A program made the translations under genes and the position numbers. Positions 1 to 5,610 of a stretch of DNA of 7,628 bases are shown here, one piece after another. This stretch comes from Planctomycetaceae bacterium (GTDB taxonomy: Bacteria; Planctomycetota; Planctomycetia; Planctomycetales; Planctomycetaceae), in assembly GCA_016795125.1 (NCBI GenBank), contig JAEUIG010000258.1:1-7628 (forward strand), in the 5' to 3' direction. The notes below the pieces were generated by a model. The model did not search any database. It saw nothing but the letters and a program-made list of their open reading frames with translations, and was not told where the DNA came from. Position 1 is the first letter of the stretch; every line of letters begins with the position of its first letter.

Positions 1-121
1 GCGCGACCGGGATGAGAAACAATGCGAACAGCACGCACAGCCGCAGTTGCGGCGCCGCATCGAACAGCGGCCCCCCCGCGCGCTCTGGACGCGTCAGGTC
101 ATGAAAGGGGCTGTTCCGCAT
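1..121 (-). CDS. mrdA: Probable penicillin-binding protein 2, N-terminal fragment (cut by window edge)
   Basis: An open frame starts at ATG 121 on the minus strand and runs off the window after 40 codons. The visible part is a short cytoplasmic N-terminus (contains NSPFHDLTRPERAG) followed by the start of a hydrophobic helix at residues 26-40 (LRLCVLFALFLIPVA). That layout, a short polar head and then one membrane anchor, is what elongation-specific transpeptidases (PBP2) have at their N-terminus. No catalytic motif is visible because the gene is truncated by the window. The identification rests mainly on position: it directly follows mreB-mreC-mreD on the same strand, where mrdA very commonly lies. 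No clear Shine-Dalgarno sequence precedes the ATG. It could instead be another membrane protein such as RodA. Confidence 0.5.
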   Translation of the reverse strand, partial: MRNSPFHDLTRPERAGGPLFDAAPQLRLCVLFALFLIPVA

Positions 122-145
122 GGCTTTGGCGATCGAACAGCTGGA

Positions 146-227
146 TGGGAGGGCGACGCTCCTGCGGAGCCGCTACTCAGAATGACTGCCAGTTCATTTT
201 CGGCTCGGCGGGAGCCTCGCCCTCCCA
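146..227. repeat. Palindromic intergenic repeat between mreD and mrdA
   Basis: Two 27-base arms (146-172 and 201-227) are reverse complements at 24 of 27 positions, separated by a 28-base loop. The arm core reads TGGGAGGGCGA and ends in GAGCCG. The element fills most of the 108-base gap between mreD and mrdA and ends two bases before the mreD stop codon. As RNA it would form a long, stable hairpin. From memory, GC-rich palindromes that translate to peptides like GDAPAEP and SAGASPS recur in planctomycete genomes. Copy number cannot be judged from one window. There is no T-run, so a classical intrinsic terminator is unlikely. Confidence 0.75.
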
Positions 228-229
228 GC

Positions 230-754
230 TCAAGCACTCCGTGGTTCAACTCGACCGCGGCGCACCAGTCCGTTCGCCTGCGCGGCGTACATCAGCGTCC
301 GGCCGCCGATGATGATCAGGAGCCCGCAGAGACCCGTGGCGGCCGCGGCGCCCGCGGCGACCATGGCAACGTGCTTGATGTCCATGGTCTCGTCGATCAG
401 CAGCTGCCGTCCGAAAGCGACCGACAGAATCACGACGGCCGTGACGATCATGGTCAGCACTCCGTACGCTGCCAGCGATTGCCCGAGCCAGCGATCCCGG
501 CAGATGGCCGCCCCCCAGACCGCCATGCTGAGGGCGATGAGGTGCAGTCCCAGCGGCGCTGCAGAAACTGCATCGCACATCAACCCGATGGCAGCCCCCC
601 AGCCGGCGGCTTCCGTCGCAGGCAGTCGCCACATGGGCAGGCTGGCGACCAGGATCAGCCAGCAGATCTGCAGGTTGTGCGACGTCTCGGTGAGTGACGT
701 CTCGGCGACAGCCGCGACGTACACGCCAATCGCCAGTGCGGCTCGAAACCACAT
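230..754 (-). CDS. mreD: Rod shape-determining membrane protein MreD
   Basis: Encodes a 174-residue integral membrane protein. MreD sits in the inner membrane with MreC and RodA/PBP2 and links the MreB filament to side-wall peptidoglycan synthesis. Hydrophobic stretches lie near residues 4-18, 29-42, 52-66, 69-85, 95-115 and 127-150, matching the five to six helices usual for MreD, and the length is typical. Residues 57-71 (GLMCDAVSAAPLGLH) carry the family signature of a Gly-Leu, an Asp and a Pro-Leu-Gly within the membrane. The open frame extends upstream to 883, but the ATG at 754 is preferred: GGAG (761-764) lies six bases before it, and the upstream codons only translate a palindromic repeat. 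It is third in the mreB-C-D order, 265 bases after mreC. Confidence 0.87.
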   Translation of the reverse strand: MWFRAALAIGVYVAAVAETSLTETSHNLQICWLILVASLPMWRLPATEAAGWGAAIGLMCDAVSAAPLGLHLIALSMAVWGAAICRDRWLGQSLAAYGVLTMIVTAVVILSVAFGRQLLIDETMDIKHVAMVAAGAAAATGLCGLLIIIGGRTLMYAAQANGLVRRGRVEPRSA

Positions 755-760
755 AGTCTG

Positions 761-764
761 CTCC
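761..764 (-). promoter_or_regulatory. Ribosome binding site of mreD
   Basis: GGAG on the minus strand, six bases before the ATG at 754. It decides the start, because the open frame continues 129 bases further upstream through repeat sequence without a comparable site. Confidence 0.6.
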
Positions 765-821
765 GTGCTTGTTCGTCGTATTTCAATTCTGTGCCGGTCC
801 GCCCATTCGTAATCGTCGAGA

Positions 822-993
822 TTCGACACAAAGTCACAGAGACGCCGAGACGCACAAAGAGAAAGTCGAATTGAATCGATCAATCATTGCTCGACCGGCG
901 ATCGAGCACAAATCTGCTTCAACCGGCGCCATTGCCGGCCCCTCGCCTGCATTTTCTTGGTGCGTCTTTGTGGCTTTGTGACTTTGCGTCGAA
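822..993. repeat. Long inverted repeat between mreC and mreD
   Basis: Arms at 822-860 and 955-993 are reverse complements at 32 of 39 positions by hand alignment, with a 94-base spacer. The arm is rich in ACAAAG / GACGCAC words (for example CACAAAGTCACAGAGACGCC), a type of dispersed sequence I recall from planctomycetes and other bacteria. The spacer holds two smaller palindromes, GCTCGA/TCGAGC at 889-907 and a CCGGC/GCCGG pair near 923-940. The element occupies most of the 265-base gap between mreC and mreD. A transcript crossing it would fold into a long imperfect hairpin. No open frame here looks like a gene. Confidence 0.7.
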
Positions 994-1019
994 CCTGACA
1001 TCGACGGATAGTCGGACCA

Positions 1020-1997
1020 CTATTGGACCGCTGTTGCTGCAGCATTGGTCGCCAGCGGCGACGCCGCCGCCGGGTCGCCGATGCGTTCGGGATTCAACGA
1101 CACCTGCAGGATCTGCACGACGTTGAGCGTCGCGGCGTCGAACGCCGGCGCGACGCGGATCGACCAGTCGTCGGCGCCCGGCGGACAATCCGCTTCCACC
1201 ACTCGGCCAAAGTAGAACGGTCCCGTCGGATCAGCGTCCTGCTGGCGGCTGTACACAAAGTCGCCGATCGACACGGCGGCGCTGTTCGGCACGAGTTCGA
1301 TGACGCACGATCCATCGCCATTGCCCCGCAGGACGCCCGTAGCGGCCTGCACCGGACCGTCGCGCGAGTCGCGCACCAGCTGCACGTTGTTGCGATAGGC
1401 CGGATCGGTGATGAGTTGCAGCGTGCTCGTCCAGCGGCCGGCTTGCCGGATCGTTCCGACGACGACCTGACCACTGATGGCCGGATGACCGGCTTCGATG
1501 CCGTCGTCGGCGCCGCGATCCAGATGCAGGCCGTCATCGGCCAGGACGAGATCGTCCACCACGACCGCCGATGTCGTTCCTCGATTGAGCATGCGCGCAA
1601 ACCGGTTGCGAAGCACGTCTGGCTCGCGTCCGAGAATCGTGGCCGGCACGACATCGGCGACCAGCAGCGGATCACCCGCGTCGCTTTCGGCAGACGCCTG
1701 CTGAATGCCTCCAAGCTGCGCCGCACGGTCCTGTTGAGTGTGCGCCCGTAGCAGCGCGACCTCTTCACGCAACTTGAGCAGCTCGTTATCGGCGGGGGCT
1801 GCCCGAAACCGCGCCAGCAGTTTCTCCCCCTGTTCCGAGACCGTCACCGCGGCGGTGCGACCGGGGCGGAGCGCGTCGGCCACCGCCGTCCTCAGCGGTT
1901 CACTGAACCGGCCGGGAACAGTCAAGCCGGCGGCGGCCGTTCCCCAGATGCCGATCAGCAGGACCAGTTGTGGCTTCAAGCGTGGAAGTCGGTTCAT
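1020..1997 (-). CDS. mreC: Rod shape-determining protein MreC
   Basis: Encodes 325 residues. MreC is a bitopic inner-membrane protein whose periplasmic part binds PBP2 and scaffolds the elongation machinery. One membrane helix lies at residues 9-27 (PQLVLLIGIWGTAAAGLTV). A charged helix at about 68-95 (DNELLKLREEVALLRAH) is the expected coiled coil. A beta-rich domain follows, with the family signature RGADDGIEAGHPAISG at 161-176 and STLQLITDPAYRNNVQL at 191-207. The C-terminus (from about 305) is low-complexity Ala/Pro. The ATG at 1997 is chosen because it directly precedes the membrane helix and has AGGG six bases upstream. A GTG at 2117 would add 40 residues and overlap mreB, with no family support. 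mreB ends 94 bases upstream. Confidence 0.93.
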   Translation of the reverse strand: MNRLPRLKPQLVLLIGIWGTAAAGLTVPGRFSEPLRTAVADALRPGRTAAVTVSEQGEKLLARFRAAPADNELLKLREEVALLRAHTQQDRAAQLGGIQQASAESDAGDPLLVADVVPATILGREPDVLRNRFARMLNRGTTSAVVVDDLVLADDGLHLDRGADDGIEAGHPAISGQVVVGTIRQAGRWTSTLQLITDPAYRNNVQLVRDSRDGPVQAATGVLRGNGDGSCVIELVPNSAAVSIGDFVYSRQQDADPTGPFYFGRVVEADCPPGADDWSIRVAPAFDAATLNVVQILQVSLNPERIGDPAAASPLATNAAATAVQ

Positions 1998-2065
1998 GAC
2001 GCGCCCTGTGCGAAACTTGAGCGGCGGACCAGGACGGCCGGCCGCGGCGGTGGCTTCGGTCAGAT

Positions 2066-2083
2066 GGGCGGAAAAGTCCGCCC
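2066..2083 (-). promoter_or_regulatory. Hairpin between mreB and mreC
   Basis: Perfect 7-bp stem (GGGCGGA / TCCGCCC) with a 4-base loop, starting eight bases after the mreB stop codon. No T-run follows on the minus strand, so it is not a standard intrinsic terminator. It could be an RNA 3'-end stabiliser, a pause site or a partial attenuator setting mreB above mreC. That role is inferred only from position. Confidence 0.5.
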
Positions 2084-2091
2084 GGGGCTGT

Positions 2092-3132
2092 TCACTCGTC
2101 GGATTCAAAACTGTCACGCCATTGACGGAAGTGTTCGAGGCAGATCGCCGATCCGCGGGCCACCGTCGTCAGCGGATCCTCCGCAATGCGGACCGCGATG
2201 CCGAGCTGCTCACGCAGCAAGGCGTCGACGCCGCGGAGGAGTGCGCCGCCGCCGGTGAGTACCAGTCCCGTGTCGGACAGGTCGGCGACCAGTTCGGGAT
2301 GGCACTGCTCGATCGCCTGCTTGATGCAGTTGAGGATCGCTTCCAGCGGTGCGTGCAGCGCCTCGCGAACTTCTTCGCTGGTGATCGTGGAGCGCCGCGG
2401 AATGCCGCTGATGGTGTCCAGTCCCCGGACTTCGGCGGTGAGTTCCGTTTCGAGCGGGAACGCACTGCCGATCGTCAGCTTCAGCTGCTCTGCCGAGGGA
2501 GCACCGATCCGCATGGAGAACCGCTGCCGCACGTATTCGATGATCGCCTGGTCCATCGCATCGCCGGCGACGCGGACCGATTTTGCCGCGACGACGCCCC
2601 CGAGGCTGAGGATCGCCACGTCGGTCGTGCCGCCGCCGATGTCGCAGATCATGTTGGCCAGCGGCTCGGAAATCGGCAGTCCGGCGCCGATGCTCGCCGC
2701 CTTCGATTCTTCGATCAGGTAGACCTGCCCGGCGCCCGCCCGCTCGGCGCTGTTGTACACGGCGCGCTTTTCGACCGGAGTGATGCCGCCGGGGACGGCA
2801 ATCAACGTGCGCGGCCGCATACGCCGGCCGTCGCGTGTCGCCTTCCGCAGGAAGTACGACAGCATGGCTTCACACAGTTCGAAATCGGTGATGACACCGT
2901 CCTTGAGCGGACGCACGGCCATGATGGAATCGGGTGTGCGTCCGACCATCTGGCGGGCGAGCTTGCCGACGGCGGTGCCGCGGCCGAGGACGCGACGCGT
3001 CCCTTTCTGCAGCGCGACGACCGACGGCTCATTGACGACAATGCCCTCGCCGTTCACGGCCACGAGTGTGTTGGCCGTGCCCAGGTCGATGGCCACGTCT
3101 GGCCGAATCCATTGGCGAAAACTGCGGAGCAT
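2092..3132 (-). CDS. mreB: Rod shape-determining actin homologue MreB
   Basis: Encodes 346 residues, the usual MreB length. MreB is a bacterial actin that binds ATP, polymerises on the inner face of the membrane and directs side-wall peptidoglycan synthesis. The N-terminus (MLRSFRQWIRPDVAIDLGTA) fits known MreB starts. Nucleotide-site motifs are intact: phosphate-1 DLGTANTLV at 16-24, phosphate-2 DIGGGTTD at 164-171, and the adenosine motif TGGGALLRG at 293-301. The glutamate preceding the hinge (LIEES, 139-143) is present. Two normally conserved segments differ: VPGGIT (113-118) where VPSGIT or a close variant is usual, and EESKAAS (141-147) where EEPMAAA is usual. No good Shine-Dalgarno site precedes the ATG; AAGG abuts it directly. 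It is first in the mreB-C-D cluster, with a 354-base gap upstream. Confidence 0.97.
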   Translation of the reverse strand: MLRSFRQWIRPDVAIDLGTANTLVAVNGEGIVVNEPSVVALQKGTRRVLGRGTAVGKLARQMVGRTPDSIMAVRPLKDGVITDFELCEAMLSYFLRKATRDGRRMRPRTLIAVPGGITPVEKRAVYNSAERAGAGQVYLIEESKAASIGAGLPISEPLANMICDIGGGTTDVAILSLGGVVAAKSVRVAGDAMDQAIIEYVRQRFSMRIGAPSAEQLKLTIGSAFPLETELTAEVRGLDTISGIPRRSTITSEEVREALHAPLEAILNCIKQAIEQCHPELVADLSDTGLVLTGGGALLRGVDALLREQLGIAVRIAEDPLTTVARGSAICLEHFRQWRDSFESDE

Positions 3133-3243
3133 CCTTGCCCGGTCGAGTTTGTGATCGCACTCCGTTGCCCGGACGGGGGCCTGTCGGCACGAACGCCCCC
3201 CATTCCGGCACGAGTGGACCGGCCGTTTTTACCGCAGCGCAAG

Positions 3244-3258
3244 CTATTGCTGCAATAG
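3244..3258. promoter_or_regulatory. Short palindrome upstream of mreB
   Basis: CTATTGC and GCAATAG are perfect 7-base inverted arms around one central base, 112 bases upstream of the mreB start, in a short AT-richer patch. The size and symmetry suit a protein-binding operator near a promoter. A chance palindrome is also possible. Confidence 0.3.
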
Positions 3259-3271
3259 GGGTTTGAGACTT

Positions 3272-3394
3272 GCCCCTGGCTCCGACCCAGAGGGGCGACG
3301 GAATGTAGCCGGGGGTGGAGCGGAGCGAGCCGTAAGGCGAGCGGAGTGGAACCCCCGGTCCCCTTCGCGAAGGGGACCCGCCCCGGAGGGGCGG
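3272..3394. repeat. Multi-hairpin palindromic repeat upstream of mreB
   Basis: Four inverted repeats follow one another: GCCCCT/AGGGGC (3272-3277 and 3291-3296); CCGGGGGT/ACCCCCGG (3309-3316 and 3351-3358); a perfect 22-base palindrome at 3357-3378 centred on TTCGCGAA; and CCGCCCC/GGGGCGG around a GGA loop (3378-3394). Between the arms of the second pair lies a purine-rich GGAGCGGAGCGAG stretch. This dense array resembles dispersed planctomycete repeats I recall, which translate as fragments like NPRSPFAKG. Copy number is not testable here. It has no open frame of its own. Confidence 0.7.
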
Positions 3395-3446
3395 CAGAAA
3401 ACCTCGTCAGCTCGCATCGCGTTGTCGGCACGAGAGAATCTGCGCA

Positions 3447-3462
3447 AGAGCCCCGTGGCTCT
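3447..3462 (-). terminator. Possible 3'-end hairpin of the DUF1501 gene
   Basis: Stem AGAGCC/GGCTCT with a 4-base loop, 24 bases after the DUF1501 stop codon. No T-run follows on the minus strand, so an intrinsic terminator is only weakly supported. Confidence 0.25.
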
Positions 3463-3486
3463 CGACGCTTCTCTCTGACCTCACAC

Positions 3487-4857
3487 TCACACCAGCTCGC
3501 TGATCACCCCGCCGTGGTCGATCGCGGGGATCGGCCGGCCGGCCGGATTGAGGAAGGCGATGTCCGGGGAGATGCCGAGGACCTGGAAGATGGTGTGGTG
3601 CAGGTCGCCGGGGCGGAGCGGACGCTCGGCCGGATGTTCTCCCAGCCGGTTGGTGGCGCCGACGACCTGGCCTCCCTTGAGTCCGCCCCCGGCCATCAGG
3701 ACGGAGAGGGCCGAACCCCAGTGATCGCGGCCGGGCGTGCCCTTGCTCAATGGCGGGCCGCCGTTGCCGCCGTCGTTCATACGCGGGGTACGGCTGAACT
3801 CTCCGCACAGCATCACGAGCGTCGAATCCAGCAGACCCCGCTCGTTGAGGTCGGTCAGTAGTCCGTGCACGAGGCGATCGACACGCGGTAGGTACGATTG
3901 CATCGCGCTCCCATGATCCCAGTGCGTGTCCCACCCGCCGAGGTGGCAGGTGACAATGGTCGAACCAGCTTCCACCAGCCGCCGCGCCAAGAGCACGCTC
4001 TGGCCCCAGCTGTTCCGGCCGTAGCGCTCACGCATCTCCGGTGACTCAAGCGAGATATTGAACGCTTCCCGCGCATTGGAACCGGTGACGAGATCGAACG
4101 CCTGTTGATCGAACTGGTCGATGGCGTCCGCCAGCCCGGGCTTGTCGAGCTGGCGACGGGCGTGGTCGAGCGTGGCGTTCAGCGAACGGCGATCGCTGAG
4201 CCGGTCCAGTGTCAGCCCGGTGACCGGACTCATGTTGGTGACCTGGAAATTGTCAGCGTTCGGATCGCCTTCGGTCTCGAACGGGTTCTGTTCGACGCCG
4301 AGGTAATGGCCGCCGAAGTAACCGGGCCGCAGTCCGATGCTCATCGCGTACGGCACGCAGACGTTGGCCGGCATCCCGGGCTTGCGCGGGCCGAGCACCT
4401 TGCCCGCGATGCTGCCGAAGTACGGATACTGCTGTTCGGTGTTCGCGCCGCTGGCGCCGCCGCGTCCGGTCAGCATCCAGTGGCCGCCGGTAAAGTGATC
4501 GCCCGTGTCGTGATGCACCGACCGGACGATTGAGAACAAGTGGCCGATCTGCGCCTGCAGCGGGAACAACTCGGTGACGTCCATCCCGCTGACGTTCGTC
4601 GCGATGGGGCTCCAGATGCCGCGGTACTCGGAAGGTGCGTTCGGCTTGGGGTCGTACGTATCGTGATGGCTGGGTCCGCCGTCCAGCCAGATGAGAATCA
4701 TCGACGTCTGTTTGCTGCTGGTTTCCGCAGCAGCACGACCACGCAGCACGTCCCCCAGACCCAGCGCGCCCATGCCGGCCAGTCCGACCTGGACGAACGA
4801 ACGGCGCGATATGCCATCGCAATATCGGGGCGTCTGGCCGAGCGGAATTCGAAGCAT
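3487..4857 (-). CDS. Secreted DUF1501 family protein
   Basis: Encodes 456 residues of the DUF1501 family, which has an alkaline-phosphatase/sulfatase-like core and is highly expanded in planctomycetes. Its biochemical role is not established. The N-terminus carries a twin-arginine signal (SRRSFVQVG at 17-25, then the hydrophobic stretch LAGMGALGLGDVL), so export by the Tat pathway is likely. Family motifs in order: LIWLDGGPSHHDTYDPKPNAP (part of 55-75), CHLGGWDTHWDH (304-315), GEFSRTPRMN (352-361) and GRDHWG (376-381). The His/Asp-rich motifs could bind metal. Length is normal for the family. The ATG at 4857 has GAGG eight bases upstream. Many DUF1501 genes lie directly downstream of a DUF1549/DUF1553 cytochrome-type gene; none is present here, where the upstream neighbour is divergent. 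Confidence 0.93.
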   Translation of the reverse strand: MLRIPLGQTPRYCDGISRRSFVQVGLAGMGALGLGDVLRGRAAAETSSKQTSMILIWLDGGPSHHDTYDPKPNAPSEYRGIWSPIATNVSGMDVTELFPLQAQIGHLFSIVRSVHHDTGDHFTGGHWMLTGRGGASGANTEQQYPYFGSIAGKVLGPRKPGMPANVCVPYAMSIGLRPGYFGGHYLGVEQNPFETEGDPNADNFQVTNMSPVTGLTLDRLSDRRSLNATLDHARRQLDKPGLADAIDQFDQQAFDLVTGSNAREAFNISLESPEMRERYGRNSWGQSVLLARRLVEAGSTIVTCHLGGWDTHWDHGSAMQSYLPRVDRLVHGLLTDLNERGLLDSTLVMLCGEFSRTPRMNDGGNGGPPLSKGTPGRDHWGSALSVLMAGGGLKGGQVVGATNRLGEHPAERPLRPGDLHHTIFQVLGISPDIAFLNPAGRPIPAIDHGGVISELV

Positions 4858-4956
4858 CAGGTCATCCTCATCCTGAGGGAAATTGGCTACAGATAAAGAC
4901 TACCTTATGGATCGGTGGTGGGGGACGTCAATCGTTCTCGGCGGGAACCACCCCAG

Positions 4957-4990
4957 GGATTCAGAGAATCCTCGGCGGACGGCACGTCCG
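4957..4990. promoter_or_regulatory. Two small inverted repeats in the divergent intergenic region
   Basis: GGATTC/GAATCC (4957-4971) and CGGACG/CGTCCG (4976-4990) are perfect 6-base arms, each around three bases, with centres 19 bases apart. They sit in the 255-base region between the divergent starts of the DUF1501 gene (4857) and the small membrane protein gene (5113), where both promoters must lie. They could be regulator sites or RNA hairpins. No sigma-70 promoter could be called with confidence. Confidence 0.3.
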
Positions 4991-5112
4991 GACCTAACGG
5001 AAGGAACCTGGCTGATCGTACTTGGACGCAACGTAAGCGGTGCTCCCGTTGCCGCTGTACATTAGAAAGTTACTGGCCAGGCACGCGGTGATGGCCGCAG
5101 CCCGAGAGGATC

Positions 5113-5610
5113 ATGTCCGAACCAATCGCTGACAAGCCGAAGCCGCGTCGCCGGACCGTCAAACGACTCCTGATTGCGATTCTCTCGCTCGGGCTCTTGA
5201 TCGGAGCCGGTTCAGGGCTCACGCGACCGCGTATCGATCAGCGATTTGTGGGGAGTTGGTCAGGGCAAGTCTTGGGCGCGGAAGCCCCTCCGTTTGTTGT
5301 GGAATTCGACGACAACGGCATAGTGACAATAACCCGTTATGGTCAGCCGCAGACGCTACTTTGGAGGATCAACGATGGACGCCTGGAGTTGACACACCAA
5401 AGAGCCTTCGTGAGCCGGTTCGGGCGTGCACTCGTCCATTTTTTTCGCGGTTCCGCGTCTATGTCCGATTATTCGTTACGGATCTCCGAAGCCTCCGCAG
5501 ACGCAATTGTGCTCGATGGCTGTGAGGAAAACGGTAGAACCTGGGGGTGGCATCTGCGGCGTTCCGAAGACGGACCACAAGATGCTCCGTCCTCGCCCAC
5601 CTCGAAATGA
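5113..5610 (+). CDS. Small membrane-anchored protein of unknown function
   Basis: Encodes 165 residues; I do not recognise a named family. The first 17 residues are basic (KPKPRRRTVKR), followed by one hydrophobic helix at about 18-36 (LLIAILSLGLLIGAGSG), giving a cytoplasmic N-terminus and an exported C-terminal part. That part begins with FVGSWSGQ (45-52) and continues with short alternating strands (PPFVVEFDDNGIVTITRYG, 59-77; LLWRINDGRLELT, 82-94), like small beta-barrel or lipocalin-like domains. The resemblance is weak. AGAGG precedes the ATG by three bases, closer than usual. Base use differs from the neighbours: 29 of 60 bases at 5281-5340 are G/C against 40 of 60 at 6061-6120, and two ATA codons occur within four codons. 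The stop overlaps the next gene's ATG by four bases. Confidence 0.72.
   Translation: MSEPIADKPKPRRRTVKRLLIAILSLGLLIGAGSGLTRPRIDQRFVGSWSGQVLGAEAPPFVVEFDDNGIVTITRYGQPQTLLWRINDGRLELTHQRAFVSRFGRALVHFFRGSASMSDYSLRISEASADAIVLDGCEENGRTWGWHLRRSEDGPQDAPSSPTSK

Larger units (their letters stand above)
3133..3486. other. 354-base gene-free gap between the DUF1501 gene and mreB
   Basis: No convincing gene on either strand. The promoter of the mre cluster, if it has its own, should lie here on the minus strand. The gap holds, from mreB outward, a short palindrome at 3244-3258, a multi-hairpin repeat at about 3272-3394, and a small hairpin at 3447-3462 just behind the DUF1501 stop codon. I found no sigma-70 promoter good enough to call. 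Confidence 0.7.

Noticed and set aside
22..697. Plus-strand open frames across mrdA and mreD
   Set aside because: They are antisense to mreD and mrdA, cross the palindromic repeat, and have no plausible ribosome binding site or domain.
3226..3255. Possible minus-strand promoter for mreB (TTGCAG, 18 bases, TAAAAA)
   Set aside because: Both hexamers match the sigma-70 consensus poorly, and planctomycete promoter rules are not well enough known to call it.
1738..3258. A 506-codon open frame on the plus strand
   Set aside because: It lies antisense to mreB and mreC, whose motifs are unmistakable. Its translation is Arg/Asp/Gly-rich with no recognisable domain, as expected for the shadow of GC-rich genes.
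3272..3394. CRISPR-like array
   Set aside because: The inverted repeats differ from one another in sequence and spacing; there are no regular direct repeats with spacers and no cas gene.
5002..5030. GGAACC motif resembling an ECF sigma -35 box in the divergent region
   Set aside because: No convincing -10 partner lies at the right distance, and GGAACC-like words occur more than once nearby, so chance is likely.
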